Below are positions 34,957-44,421 of a stretch of DNA of 64,000 bases, in pieces. Source of the DNA: Segatella salivae DSM 15606 (GTDB taxonomy: Bacteria > Bacteroidota > Bacteroidia > Bacteroidales > Bacteroidaceae); assembly GCF_000185845.1 (NCBI RefSeq), contig NZ_GL629647.1, positions 2,992,803 through 3,056,802 of the forward strand, written 5' to 3'. The position numbers and the translations under genes were made by a program. The stretch's first letter is position 1. Each line of letters starts with the position of its first letter. A model generated the notes under the pieces. It made no database searches. It saw only the letters and a list, made by a program, of their open reading frames with translations, and was not told the DNA's origin.

Positions 34957-36504
34957 TTACTTCTTTTTGGCAGCCTTATCTACCTTTTCCCAGTATTTCT
35001 TGCCTTGCTCCTTGAGCTTCAAAGTGAAGGCAGCAGCCTCGTCGGCAGCCTTCTTTTCGTCGGCAGCACTGGCGTAAGCATGGTGGAAACCATGTATCTT
35101 GTTCCACTCACCACGGGTGAAATCGGGCACCTCTACAGGGATATTACCATTATTCATGGATATAGAACCAAGCTCAGCTAAGCAACACCACTCAGCCAAG
35201 TCATAGACGTCAATGTCTAAAGGCAAGCCATTTTGCAGACAATATACCAAGCGTGAATCCATGATGAAGTCCATTCCGCCGTGTCCACCAACTTCTTTTG
35301 CCTCCTTTTCATACTTGGCTACAATCGGACTTTCATACTTCTGAACCAGTGCATCAGCATCTTTTTGAGGAAGATATGAGTGTCCCGAGAGGTCATCTGC
35401 AGATGGAGTTACACCGGCTTTTGATAGTTCTTTTGAGGACAAAGCAAAGCCTTCGATAGGATATTTGTTAGCAAAGCCTTTGGTACCTGTTAGTTGATAC
35501 ATTCTGTTATAAGGCTGAGGAGTCATCACATTGTGGATAATCTCAATAACTTTTCCGTTCTCTGTGCTGATGAGTGTAGTCGTTTGGTCACCATTTTTGA
35601 AGTCATTGCACTTCTCACCAGACATCTGTTCAACGTGCATTTTGCCGTTAACCGATTTAGTATCCATGGCGATAAGCGTCTTCATTCGGTCGCCTCTGTG
35701 GATATCCAAGACTTGAGCGATAGGGCCTAAGCCGTGAGTTGCATAGACGTCTCCACGGTGTTTCATGTTATAATCAAGTCTCCAGCCGAGCTTATCTTGT
35801 GGACCTTGTTTCCAATATGCATTCCAGAAGGGAGTCAAATCGTGGCGGTATGCACCCTGAGCATAAAGGATTTCGCCGAAGACTCCTTTCTGTGCCATGT
35901 TCAAAGCGTTAAGTTCGAAGAAGTCATAACAGCAGTTTTCCAACATCATGCAATGTAATCTCTTCTTCTCAGAAAGGTTGATAAGTTCCCAGATTTCAGC
36001 CATATTCATCGCTGCTGGCACTTCAATGGCCACGTGTTTTCCATTCAACAGGGCTTCACGGGCAACGAGAAAGTGATGCTTCCAATCGGGAGCTATGTAG
36101 ACAAGATCAATGTCTTTACGTTTGCAAAGCGCTTTATAGCCGTCCTCACCTGAATAGATTGTTGCAGCAGGCATACTTGCTTTGCGAAGGAAATCCTGGC
36201 ATCTTTCGGCGCGGTTTTGTTCATAATCGCACAAAGCCATTATCTGAATGCCAGGTATGTGGGTCCATCTTTCAACGGCACCAGGGCCTCTCATGCCCAA
36301 ACCTACAAAGGCAACGCGCACTACTTTCAGCTTAGGTGTGACCAAGTTGAGTGCACTTTGTTGGCCAGCCTCACGTGTTGGCACTCCTGTTACAGCCTTT
36401 CCATTCATTATTTTGTAGGGCCATTTGAACTGGGCCGACACAGTTGAGGGATAGATTGCACTGCCAAGTAGACAGACAGTAGCTAATAATGTTTTTAGTT
36501 TCAT
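34957..36504 (-). CDS. Exported Gfo/Idh/MocA-fold protein, probable GH109
   Basis: 515 aa with a Sec-type signal peptide (MKLKTLLATVCLLGSAIYPSTVSA). A Rossmann NAD-binding domain (VAFVGLGMRGPGAVERW, ~63) is followed by an alpha/beta domain with MMLENCCYDFFELNALNM (~185), GAYRHDL, and THGLGPIAQVLDIHRGDRM (~265). These features match the NAD-dependent glycosidases of family GH109 (alpha-N-acetylgalactosaminidase) common in Bacteroidetes that use mucin or host glycans. A plain secreted oxidoreductase cannot be ruled out. It has its own terminator and is not in a polysaccharide locus. Confidence 0.8.
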   Translation of the reverse strand: MKLKTLLATVCLLGSAIYPSTVSAQFKWPYKIMNGKAVTGVPTREAGQQSALNLVTPKLKVVRVAFVGLGMRGPGAVERWTHIPGIQIMALCDYEQNRAERCQDFLRKASMPAATIYSGEDGYKALCKRKDIDLVYIAPDWKHHFLVAREALLNGKHVAIEVPAAMNMAEIWELINLSEKKRLHCMMLENCCYDFFELNALNMAQKGVFGEILYAQGAYRHDLTPFWNAYWKQGPQDKLGWRLDYNMKHRGDVYATHGLGPIAQVLDIHRGDRMKTLIAMDTKSVNGKMHVEQMSGEKCNDFKNGDQTTTLISTENGKVIEIIHNVMTPQPYNRMYQLTGTKGFANKYPIEGFALSSKELSKAGVTPSADDLSGHSYLPQKDADALVQKYESPIVAKYEKEAKEVGGHGGMDFIMDSRLVYCLQNGLPLDIDVYDLAEWCCLAELGSISMNNGNIPVEVPDFTRGEWNKIHGFHHAYASAADEKKAADEAAAFTLKLKEQGKKYWEKVDKAAKKK

Positions 36505-36796
36505 GTTTTTTTGATATATGCTTTATTGTTAACAATTTGGTATTCTCAATTCCTTTTGATTACCATAGGTCGGGTGTTGCGCAATGACTCCTTATTAAAG
36601 GTGGTCGCTCATGATGACTTTCGTCCATAGGTTGAGCTTCGTTATGCATTGCGTGTGATTGAAATGGAAATGAAAAGAACAATTTTCCATACAATGAATT
36701 GCTGCGGAAGATGTTCTTTTCACTTCGTTATTAAGCATTCAAAACAACTTTTTGGTTGCCCGAATGCTCAGTAATAATGTTAAATTCAGCGTTGTA
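36505..36796 (-). terminator. pgk 3' region with long hairpin
   Basis: No gene is visible. Perfect 10-nt arms GAAAAGAACA (36672-36681) and TGTTCTTTTC (36712-36721) enclose a further TTCC/GGAA pair. On the minus strand a T-rich tract follows, so it probably ends the pgk transcript, about 75 nt after the stop. Confidence 0.6.
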
Positions 36797-38047
36797 TTAC
36801 TCACCTTGGATAGCTGCTACACCTGGTAAAACCTTGCCTTCGATAGCCTCAAGCAGGGCACCACCGCCGGTAGAGATATAGGAAACTTGGTCTGCTAAGC
36901 CAAACTTGTTGACGCAAGCAACGGAGTCTCCACCGCCAATGAGAGAGAAAGCACCCTCTTTTGTGGCTTCAGCAACGGCCTCAGCAATAGCGCGTGAGCC
37001 GCCAGAGAAGTTGTCAAACTCGAACACTCCGGCTGGACCATTCCACAGAATTGTCTTAGATCCCTTGATTGCTGCAGCGAAAGCTTTGCGTGTTTCAGGA
37101 CCAGCGTCCATGCCTTCCCAGCCATCTGGAATGTCGTTTGATGGGCAAACCTTCTGGTTAGCGTCGTTCTTGAAGTCGTCAGCAATAACAGAATCAGTGC
37201 CAAGTACCAAGTTTACATGGTTTTCTTTGGCTTTCTTGATAACGTCTAATGCAACATCAAGTTTGTCATCTTCACAGATACTCTTACCAATTTTGCCACC
37301 CTGTGCCTTGGCAAATGTATAGGTCATGCCACCACAAAGAATGAGGTTGTCAACCTTTCCGAGTAAGTTCTCGATGATACCAATCTTTGTTGATACCTTC
37401 GAACCACCCATAATAGCTGTAAATGGACGTTGAATGTTGTTGAGAACTGCGTCAACTGCCTTTACTTCTTTCTCCATAAGATAGCCTAACATCTTGTGAT
37501 CTTTGTCGAAGAAGTCAGCGATAACAGCCGTCGAAGCGTGTTTACGATGCGCGGTACCAAAGGCATCCATCACGTAACAATCAGCGTAAGAAGCGAGCTT
37601 TTTGGCAAATTCCTTCTGACGAACCTTCATGTCTTTCTTAGCTTCTTCGTATTCAGGAGTACCCTTTTCTACGCCTACTGGCTTGCCCTCTTCCTCTGGA
37701 TAGAAGCGCAAATTCTCTAATAACAGCGCCTCACCTGGCTTTAATGCTGCCACCTCTGCATCTGCATTAGCGCAGTCTTTGGCAAACTTTACGTCAATAT
37801 TTAAGGCTTTAGAGACATTCTTTACAATCTGAGAAAGTGAGAGTTCTGGCTTTACTTTGCCCTTAGGTTTACCCATATGACTCATCATAATGAGTGCACC
37901 TCCATCGGCTAATACCTTCTTTAATGTAGGCAGAGCGCCACGAATGCGGGTGTCATCTGTTACATTTCCGTTCTCATCCAATGGGACATTGAAGTCCACA
38001 CGAACGATTGCCTTCTTGCCGGCAAAGTTGAATTGTTCGATTGTCAT
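36797..38047 (-). CDS. pgk: Phosphoglycerate kinase
   Basis: 416 aa, full length. It transfers phosphate from 1,3-bisphosphoglycerate to ADP in glycolysis. N-domain substrate site (VRVDFNVPLDENGNVTDDTRIRG shortened here as RVDFNVPLD, ~13) and SHMGKPKG (~57), and nucleotide-site GGGDSVACV (~372) are intact. It stands alone, with a promoter box at 38092-38099. Confidence 0.97.
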   Translation of the reverse strand: MTIEQFNFAGKKAIVRVDFNVPLDENGNVTDDTRIRGALPTLKKVLADGGALIMMSHMGKPKGKVKPELSLSQIVKNVSKALNIDVKFAKDCANADAEVAALKPGEALLLENLRFYPEEEGKPVGVEKGTPEYEEAKKDMKVRQKEFAKKLASYADCYVMDAFGTAHRKHASTAVIADFFDKDHKMLGYLMEKEVKAVDAVLNNIQRPFTAIMGGSKVSTKIGIIENLLGKVDNLILCGGMTYTFAKAQGGKIGKSICEDDKLDVALDVIKKAKENHVNLVLGTDSVIADDFKNDANQKVCPSNDIPDGWEGMDAGPETRKAFAAAIKGSKTILWNGPAGVFEFDNFSGGSRAIAEAVAEATKEGAFSLIGGGDSVACVNKFGLADQVSYISTGGGALLEAIEGKVLPGVAAIQGE

Positions 38048-38091
38048 TTTTGTTTTATGTTTTAAGTTAATATTGTTTCTCTATTACTTTA

Positions 38092-38120
38092 CAAAGATAC
38101 ACTTTTCCAACCATATCAAA
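38092..38120 (-). promoter_or_regulatory. pgk promoter
   Basis: On the minus strand, TATCTTTG (38092-38099) with TTTG (38117-38120) 17 nt upstream, slightly shorter than the usual spacer. Confidence 0.55.
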
Positions 38121-38218
38121 AAATCATTCATTAAGAATTAAGAGTTTTTCGTAGTTGAGGCCGCTCAACTGCTATATAGACTTTACAAATTCCTTTGTTT
38201 TAGTCAGGTTTTTTCATC

Positions 38219-38372
38219 GCTTGCCTTTCTTCTAAATGTGATTTGCGTCAAAACAGCGCGTCATTTGCATGAAATGACAGCGCCTTTTGCGTCAAAAGGT
38301 GAGGCGATTTGCGGCACATTGAAAGGCCACTTGCGGTCATGGCATGGCTGGCTTGGCATCAGCTGGTTGGCA
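38219..38372. repeat. 22-nt-period degenerate tandem array (7 units)
   Basis: Seven contiguous 22-nt units starting at 38219, 38241, 38263, 38285, 38307, 38329 and 38351, ending 7 nt from the queC stop. Each begins with RYTTGCG-like sequence; the consensus opening is ATTTGCGTCAAAA. The same consensus recurs at 44127-44236. Confidence 0.82.
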
Positions 38373-38378
38373 AGAGGC

Positions 38379-39032
38379 TTATTCCTCATACTCCGTTGCA
38401 TCGTGGATGCCTGCTTCTTGCAAGGCTTCCTTGCGCTCAATGCATGTGCCGCATTTGCCACAATGCTTTTCTCCGCCTTTATAGCAGCTCCAAGTTTCGG
38501 TATAGTCAAGGCCGAGTCGTTTGCCAATGCGTGCAATATCACCCTTCGTAATGTTTGTATAGGGCGCTTCAACACGCACATTTACAAACGTGCCTGCATT
38601 GGCGGCAGCGTCTATTGCCTGAATAAACTGGGGACGACAGTCGGGATATATCGTGTGGTCTCCACCGTGATTGGCAATCAAAACCTTTTTAAGCTGGTTG
38701 CTTTCTGCAATGCCAATCGCTATCGATAGCATGATACCATTGCGGAAAGGCACTACCGTCGACTTCATGTTCTCGTCGGCATAGTGGCCTTCGGGAATGG
38801 CTTCAGCCCCTTGAAGCAGTGAACTCTTGAAATACTGATGCATGAAATCAAGATTGATTGTAATGTGTTTGATTCCCAATCGCTTGCAATGCATCTCAGC
38901 AAATGGTATCTCTTTGGCGTTGTGATTACTGCCATAGTCGAAGCTAATGCCAAGAGCAATCTCGTCTTTTTTGTCATATAGCAGGGTGATGCTGTCCATT
39001 CCACCGCTGACAATGATAACTGAATCTTTCAT
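38379..39032 (-). CDS. queC: 7-cyano-7-deazaguanine synthase
   Basis: 217 aa. It makes preQ0 from 7-carboxy-7-deazaguanine, ATP and ammonia in queuosine synthesis. The PP-loop SGGMDS (~9) and the zinc site CYKGGEKHCGKCGTC (~185) are intact. It follows radA by 17 nt on the minus strand and shares its transcript. No preQ1 riboswitch is expected or seen, because the start is inside the operon. Other que genes are not in the window. Confidence 0.95.
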   Translation of the reverse strand: MKDSVIIVSGGMDSITLLYDKKDEIALGISFDYGSNHNAKEIPFAEMHCKRLGIKHITINLDFMHQYFKSSLLQGAEAIPEGHYADENMKSTVVPFRNGIMLSIAIGIAESNQLKKVLIANHGGDHTIYPDCRPQFIQAIDAAANAGTFVNVRVEAPYTNITKGDIARIGKRLGLDYTETWSCYKGGEKHCGKCGTCIERKEALQEAGIHDATEYEE

Positions 39033-39049
39033 TTCTCTGTGTGTTTATA

Positions 39050-40432
39050 TTATCCAAATAATGTTCTTAGTGCCTCTTCAACCTTTCTTACGGGGTGAAG
39101 TTCAATCTTATATTTGCGCTTATCGAAGCCTTTGAGGTTGTGCGCCGGTATGATGATGTGTTCAAAACCTAACTTTTCAGCCTCTGCAATGCGTTGTTCA
39201 ATGCGGTTAACAGGGCGCACCTCGCCACTCAGTCCCACCTCTCCAGCCATACACCAGCCTGCTTCGATGGCTGTGTCTACGTTACTTGACAACACGGCGG
39301 CAATCACACTAAGGTCCATTGCCAAATCAGTGACGCGCAAACCACCTGCAATATTGATGAAAACATCCTTCTGCATGAGTTTAAATCCCACGCGTTTCTC
39401 CAATACAGCGAGCAACATATTGAGACGTCGTTGGTCAAAACCTGTGGCCGAACGCTGCGGAGTTCCATAGGCAGCCGAAGACACTAAAGCTTGGGTTTCG
39501 ACTAAAAACGGGCGCACACCTTCTATGACTGACGAGATGGCTACACCTGAAAGTCCCTCATGATCTTGGCTTAACAGCAGTTCGGAAGGGTTGGAAACTT
39601 GGCGCAATCCGTTTTGTTGCATCTCATAAATACCTAATTCTGACGTGCTGCCAAAGCGGTTTTTAATCGACCGAAGAATGCGATACATGTAGTGTTGGTC
39701 GCCTTCAAACTGGATGACGGTATCGACAATGTGTTCCAAAAGCTTAGGACCGGCGAGCGTTCCCTCCTTATTTATATGACCAATTAGAATGACAGGGATG
39801 CCACTTGTCTTAGCAAACCTGAGCAAGGCTGCCGCACATTCGCGCACCTGTGTAATGCTTCCGGGTGAACTTTCGACGTCACTTGTCGAGATAGTCTGTA
39901 TAGAATCAATGACAACGAGTTCGGGTTTCACCTCTTTTATATTGTCAAAGATGTCTTCGAGTGACGTTTCACAGAGTATCATTACCTCACTATTGCCTCC
40001 AATTCTCTCGGCTCTCATCTTGATTTGATGCGTACTTTCCTCGCCGCTTACATAGAGCACACGGCGATCATCCATGTGAAGTATCGTCTGCAATGTTAGT
40101 GTGCTCTTGCCAATTCCAGGCTCTCCACCGAGTAAAACGATGCTCCCCGGCACCAAACCTCCACCGAGAACACGGTTCAATTCGGCATCATGCATGTCGA
40201 TACGAGGCTCATCTTGCGCCGAAATCTCCCGCAAATGAAGGGGCTTGTTCTTGCCCGTGAGTGCGTGTCTCACGGCATGTGCTGCCGTCTTTGCAGCCAT
40301 TGTGCCCGTGTCATTGGCTATACGTATCTCCTTGAATGTATTCCATTGACCGCAATTTGGACATTTTCCAATCCATTTAGTGGATTCCTGTCCGCAGTTA
40401 CTACATACATAAGCGATTTTATCTTTAGCCAT
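39050..40432 (-). CDS. radA: DNA repair protein RadA (Sms)
   Basis: 460 aa. An N-terminal zinc finger (CSNCGQES...CPNCGQW, ~10-28), RecA-like ATPase with Walker A GGEPGIGKST (~102), the RadA-specific KNRFG motif (~258) and a C-terminal Lon-like domain are present. It is a branch-migration helicase in recombinational repair. Its promoter at 40463-40493 is near-perfect. Confidence 0.96.
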   Translation of the reverse strand: MAKDKIAYVCSNCGQESTKWIGKCPNCGQWNTFKEIRIANDTGTMAAKTAAHAVRHALTGKNKPLHLREISAQDEPRIDMHDAELNRVLGGGLVPGSIVLLGGEPGIGKSTLTLQTILHMDDRRVLYVSGEESTHQIKMRAERIGGNSEVMILCETSLEDIFDNIKEVKPELVVIDSIQTISTSDVESSPGSITQVRECAAALLRFAKTSGIPVILIGHINKEGTLAGPKLLEHIVDTVIQFEGDQHYMYRILRSIKNRFGSTSELGIYEMQQNGLRQVSNPSELLLSQDHEGLSGVAISSVIEGVRPFLVETQALVSSAAYGTPQRSATGFDQRRLNMLLAVLEKRVGFKLMQKDVFINIAGGLRVTDLAMDLSVIAAVLSSNVDTAIEAGWCMAGEVGLSGEVRPVNRIEQRIAEAEKLGFEHIIIPAHNLKGFDKRKYKIELHPVRKVEEALRTLFG

Positions 40433-40462
40433 TTCTCCGTCTGATTTTAATTGAAAACACTA

Positions 40463-40493
40463 CAAAAGTAGTAATAAATTCTATAGTTACAAA
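40463..40493 (-). promoter_or_regulatory. Promoter of radA-queC
   Basis: On the minus strand, TTTG (40490-40493), 19-nt spacer, TACTTTTG (40463-40470). This is an exact consensus and leaves a leader of ~25 nt. Confidence 0.8.
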
Positions 40494-40502
40494 ATTATTT
40501 GT

Positions 40503-40510
40503 TACTTTTG
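40503..40510 (+). promoter_or_regulatory. -7 box of the lipoprotein/TPR pair
   Basis: TACTTTTG, 36 nt before the ATG at 40547. It diverges from the radA promoter next to it. Confidence 0.5.
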
Positions 40511-40546
40511 CAAGGCTTAGAACTCGATAAAAAATGCATTGAAACA

Positions 40547-41461
40547 ATGAGATTTCTGAATTATAAAATCGTGCTTTTCGCTTTCCTTTTGCTCGTCACG
40601 GCCTGCGGTCAATCTTATGATGAGCAACAACGTCTGTCGCGGGCAGAGCGTTATCGTCTCTTCCGTGAAGACTCTTTGGCACTGAAAATCGCGGTAATGC
40701 CAACATTAGATTGCCTTCCTTTGTACATCATGAAAGACCATCAATGTTATGATACGGCTCAATTGGACTTGCGTTTGAAGTTCTTTAATGCACAAATGGA
40801 TTGTGACACGGCACTGCAAAATAAGCGTGTTGAGGGTGCGATTAGCGACCTTGTGCGCACTGAACGCTTAAAGAAGAGGGGCTTACAACTTGATTATCTC
40901 ACGGCAACGAATGCCTATTGGCAACTCTTTTCCAATCGAAAAGCCCGACTGAAACGACTCAATCAACTTGGTGATAAGATGGTTGCCATGACGCGATTTT
41001 CGGCTACCGACTACCTCACGAATCTCACTTTAGACACTGTTAAGACTCAAGCGCGCGTCTATCGCGTACAGATTAACAACGTGTTTATACGCTTAGATAT
41101 GCTGCTTAACAATGAGATTGATGCCCTTTGGCTAACAGAACCGCAGGCCACGAAAGCCCGAATAATGGATAATCCGATGCTACGCGACAGCCGAGACTTT
41201 AGACTTTCGCTCGGTGTTATAGCCTTGCGACATGCCGGAGTGACGGGAAAACATCGCCAAAAGCAGTTGCGTGCGTTCACAAAAGCCTATAATGCGGTGT
41301 GTGATTCGATTAATGAGATGGGCATTCAGCATTATAGTGACCTGATAAAGAAATACTGTAAAGCCGACGATAAGACGATTAAGGCTTTGCCAAAACTACG
41401 TTTTCAACACCTCACTGCACCGAAATCAAAAGATATTTCGGCTGCAAAGTCATTCCAATAA
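40547..41461 (+). CDS. Lipoprotein resembling a periplasmic substrate-binding protein
   Basis: About 304 aa from the ATG at 40547, chosen because it gives MRFLNYKIVLFAFLLLVTAC, with Cys 20 as lipidated residue; the longer frame starts inside the promoter. Residues ~45-250 (LKIAVMPTLDCLPLYIMKDHQ ... EIDALWLTEPQATKARIMDNPML) have the layout of NMT1/SsuA-type substrate-binding proteins, although no transporter genes are nearby. The acidic post-Cys residues are weak. The TPR-type gene begins 9 nt downstream, so they probably act together. Function unknown. Confidence 0.72.
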   Translation: MRFLNYKIVLFAFLLLVTACGQSYDEQQRLSRAERYRLFREDSLALKIAVMPTLDCLPLYIMKDHQCYDTAQLDLRLKFFNAQMDCDTALQNKRVEGAISDLVRTERLKKRGLQLDYLTATNAYWQLFSNRKARLKRLNQLGDKMVAMTRFSATDYLTNLTLDTVKTQARVYRVQINNVFIRLDMLLNNEIDALWLTEPQATKARIMDNPMLRDSRDFRLSLGVIALRHAGVTGKHRQKQLRAFTKAYNAVCDSINEMGIQHYSDLIKKYCKADDKTIKALPKLRFQHLTAPKSKDISAAKSFQ

Positions 41462-41470
41462 CTTTTTAAT

Positions 41471-43798
41471 ATGCAAGCCGAACAACAAGCAATATATCAG
41501 CTATTGTCGCAAATCATCGATGAACAATACCTGCCTTATGCAGTGAAATCGATTGAACATTTGCTTCAAACAAAGGGAATCACGAAGTTTGATGCCCGAC
41601 TTGATGAAATCAAGTCAAGCTATCAACTGATGAAAGACTATATGTTGAGGGGCTATCAAGACCCGATGCGCCCTCAACTCTACGACACAATGTTGCATCA
41701 ACTCTATGCACTTGTGTTTGATTTGCGCCTACATCTTGCCATCACTAAAGGCGGTTATCATGGTTATGCCGAGCTTAGCGCACGACAAATTGAGCTCAGT
41801 GGCGAGGAGGTTTTACAGCAGTTTGCACGCTATGTGCAAGACTTGGCGATGCTTTCTCTTGAACCTCAGGCCACAACAAAGGCCAAAGCGCATGAACTTC
41901 GGCGTCAACATCAGCGCTATCTCTCATCGGTTTTCGATGCGATTGTAGTCTCTCCATTTTGGAATGAGGCGGTTTACGAGGCGATGTTAAAGTTGCTTTG
42001 TAGTCCAATGATAGACTCTTTTGATGCCCAAACATTGGTATCTGCCGTGACACTTAGCGGCATAAATCTCTTTGATCCGTTGCGTTTCAAACTGCTGTTA
42101 GAGGTGTGGCGCACCACCGATAACGATGAAGAATTGCGTCAACGCGCCTTCGTGGGCTGGACGTTAGTGGCATCTTCTAAGCCGTTTGAATTCTTTCCAG
42201 CCAGTGTTGCTTTGTTAAAGACAACGATAGAAGACGCTGATGCCACTGCTTTGCGAAGCGATTTATATGCCTTGCAGTGTCAAATCTTCTATTGCAGTAA
42301 TGCTCGTCGTGACAACGAAAAGATGCAAAAAGACATTATTCCGACACTGATGAAGGGGCAACAGATGCGTTTCAATCGTTTCGGAGTAGAGGAAAAAGAA
42401 GACGATTCGTTAGAAGACATCTTGCATCCCGATAAGGCCGAGCAGGAAATGGAACGCGCAGAAGAGAGTATGCAGCGCATGATGGAGATGCAGAAACAAG
42501 GGGCCGACATCTACTTTGGAGGCTTCTCGCAGATGAAACGCTTTCCTTTCTTCTCGTCAGTAAGCAATTGGTTCTTGCCATTCTCTAAGCAAAATCCCGA
42601 TATGGAGGAGGCTTTGGATAAGTTAGGTGACACAAAACTTGTCGACACAATGCTTGGAGCAGGACCTTTTTGCAGTTCAGATAAATACTCGTTTGGCTTT
42701 GCACTCAAGATGGTTTACGACCAGTTGCCCGCCAATGTGCGTGAGATGATGAATGGTTCTGACAACATGTTTGTGCGCCCTTCGAGTGTAGATGCCAATC
42801 AATTAGGCTTTAAGCGTCTGCAATATCTACAGGATTTATATCGCTTCTTTGAGTTAAACACTTACCGAAGTGAGTTCAGAAATCCGTTCTGGACGGGGCA
42901 AGATACAACACTAACGACCCAATTTTTCATGCACAGTGCAATCTCTTTGCGTGTATTTTACAAGGAGATTGTCGCGTTGATGAACTTTGCTTTGAAGCGG
43001 AAAGAATGGGAATTGTTGCATCGTTTGATACGGCGTTATCAGCCCTCTGAAGCCGAGGTGCAACATCTTTTGCATGCCGACGGCGAGCGATTGCAGCGTT
43101 ATTATCGGCTGTGTTATGCGTTGTATAATCATGAACACGATGATGCTCAAGCCTATGAAGCCAGCCGTTCGATGGTGGTGGTAGCCATTTTGCGGCATGA
43201 AGAGGGGCAGGGAACTGTCAGCCAACTAAGCTTTGACAAAGCAACCCAACAGCCGTTGTTGCCCGAAAACATGCTCGATATGTCACTTGTTGACGATAAA
43301 ACATTGCGTTGTTACGCGGCTTCGGCATTGCGTTCTGGCCATGATGACGAAGCACTTCGTGCCTATCAGCTGCTCTATGTCAGGGGAGGTGACAAGCAAT
43401 TGCTGTGGTATCAGTCGCTTGCTTTGATGCACATGAAACGCTATGACGAGGCACTTCAGCTGCTCTATCCACTCGATTTGGAAACCGAAAACCTATCCGT
43501 GAAGCGCACAATTGCCTGGATTTTGCTGCTGAAATGCAAGCCCCAACAGGCCGAACGCTACTATGATGACCTCATCGGAACAGACGGAATGATAGACGAA
43601 GACTATCTCAATGCCGGCTACAGCAAATGGTTTCAGAACAAGAACAATGAGGCTGTGATTCTCTTTAAGAGTTGGTTGGGGCGGTGTTCTCGTGGGAATA
43701 TTGCTCAAGCTTTTATGCAAGATTATGAACTTTTGGCCGATAATGGCATCACATATATTGACCGTATGCTCATGGAAGACTTGGTTGAAACTTCATGA
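41471..43798 (+). CDS. Large TPR-like helical repeat protein, unknown function
   Basis: 775 aa, no signal peptide or membrane segment. Mostly helical; C-terminal residues ~620-740 read as tetratricopeptide repeats (AASALRSGHDDEALRAYQLLYVRGG, SLALMHMKRYDEALQLLYPL, INAGYSKWFQNKNNEAVILFKSWLG-like). The N-terminal half contains a Met-rich, acidic region (~300-350) and no motif I recognise. It is 9 nt after the lipoprotein gene and in the same transcript. Conserved-hypothetical in appearance. Confidence 0.75.
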   Translation: MQAEQQAIYQLLSQIIDEQYLPYAVKSIEHLLQTKGITKFDARLDEIKSSYQLMKDYMLRGYQDPMRPQLYDTMLHQLYALVFDLRLHLAITKGGYHGYAELSARQIELSGEEVLQQFARYVQDLAMLSLEPQATTKAKAHELRRQHQRYLSSVFDAIVVSPFWNEAVYEAMLKLLCSPMIDSFDAQTLVSAVTLSGINLFDPLRFKLLLEVWRTTDNDEELRQRAFVGWTLVASSKPFEFFPASVALLKTTIEDADATALRSDLYALQCQIFYCSNARRDNEKMQKDIIPTLMKGQQMRFNRFGVEEKEDDSLEDILHPDKAEQEMERAEESMQRMMEMQKQGADIYFGGFSQMKRFPFFSSVSNWFLPFSKQNPDMEEALDKLGDTKLVDTMLGAGPFCSSDKYSFGFALKMVYDQLPANVREMMNGSDNMFVRPSSVDANQLGFKRLQYLQDLYRFFELNTYRSEFRNPFWTGQDTTLTTQFFMHSAISLRVFYKEIVALMNFALKRKEWELLHRLIRRYQPSEAEVQHLLHADGERLQRYYRLCYALYNHEHDDAQAYEASRSMVVVAILRHEEGQGTVSQLSFDKATQQPLLPENMLDMSLVDDKTLRCYAASALRSGHDDEALRAYQLLYVRGGDKQLLWYQSLALMHMKRYDEALQLLYPLDLETENLSVKRTIAWILLLKCKPQQAERYYDDLIGTDGMIDEDYLNAGYSKWFQNKNNEAVILFKSWLGRCSRGNIAQAFMQDYELLADNGITYIDRMLMEDLVETS

Positions 43799-44126
43799 TG
43801 CGTAGACTTCGTTTCCCTTGTTATCGCTTTTTATCGTGCTTTCCGCTTGATTTTTCAATAAGGATTCGCTGTAAAAAGTAATCGCAACGCATCCTATTCA
43901 TGCATGAAAAGACGCACGGACCATCATCATAGTCTGGTTATTGTAAGGGATAACAAGGGATACGGGAATACTTCGCCAGCCTACTTCAACTTAGAAGGAA
44001 GGCAGTATAGGATAGTCTTAGATAGGCGTTCGGTGCAACCGCTTATGGCGTTGCAAGCTCAACTCAAAACTATTGGAAAAGTCTTTGTAATTTGTTGAAT
44101 GACAAAGGCTTGGAACTGAGTTTCTG
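43799..44126. other. Gene-poor gap before the LTA-synthase-like gene
   Basis: No convincing gene. A 64-codon frame (43904-44098) lacks a promoter, signal or family. The 22-nt array at 44127-44236 follows. Confidence 0.5.
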
Positions 44127-44236
44127 ATTTGCGTCAGCTGAGCGCGTGATGTGCGTCAAAATGCGGGGTCATCTGCGTCAAGTCATGCGCTCATTTGGCG
44201 CAAATGAAAAGCCGATTTGCAACCTATTGAGAAACA
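44127..44236. repeat. 22-nt-period degenerate tandem array (5 units)
   Basis: Units at 44127, 44149, 44171, 44193 and 44215. The first three open with ATNTGCGTCA, the same as the array near queC. It is not attached to a stop codon, lying ~330 nt after the TPR gene and ~140 nt before the -7 box at 44377. Confidence 0.82.
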
Positions 44237-44376
44237 AGAAACATCACGTGAGGCTTTCTTCCTTATTCGAGCGGCGTTTCGGTTGTGGCTGTTCGGCTTT
44301 ACAGTAAAAAGGAAAAGCGTCAATGTTAATCTATATAAAAAAACTATTTACAACGTGTTTTGTTTGTTCTTTTATG

Positions 44377-44384
44377 TATCTTTG
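44377..44384 (+). promoter_or_regulatory. -7 box of the sulfatase/PAP2 operon
   Basis: TATCTTTG, 38 nt before the ATG at 44422. It rules out the longer in-frame start at 44323, which lies upstream of the box. Confidence 0.5.
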
Positions 44385-44421
44385 CACGACAAACCTGTGG
44401 AACGTCATTGTAAAAGAAAGA

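Noticed and set aside
39033..39049. preQ1 riboswitch before queC
   Set aside because: Only 17 nt separate radA and queC, too short for an aptamer, and no matching sequence lies in the radA leader.
43904..44098. 64-codon frame in the gap before the sulfatase operon
   Set aside because: No promoter, no homology I recognise, low-complexity surroundings; length is expected by chance.
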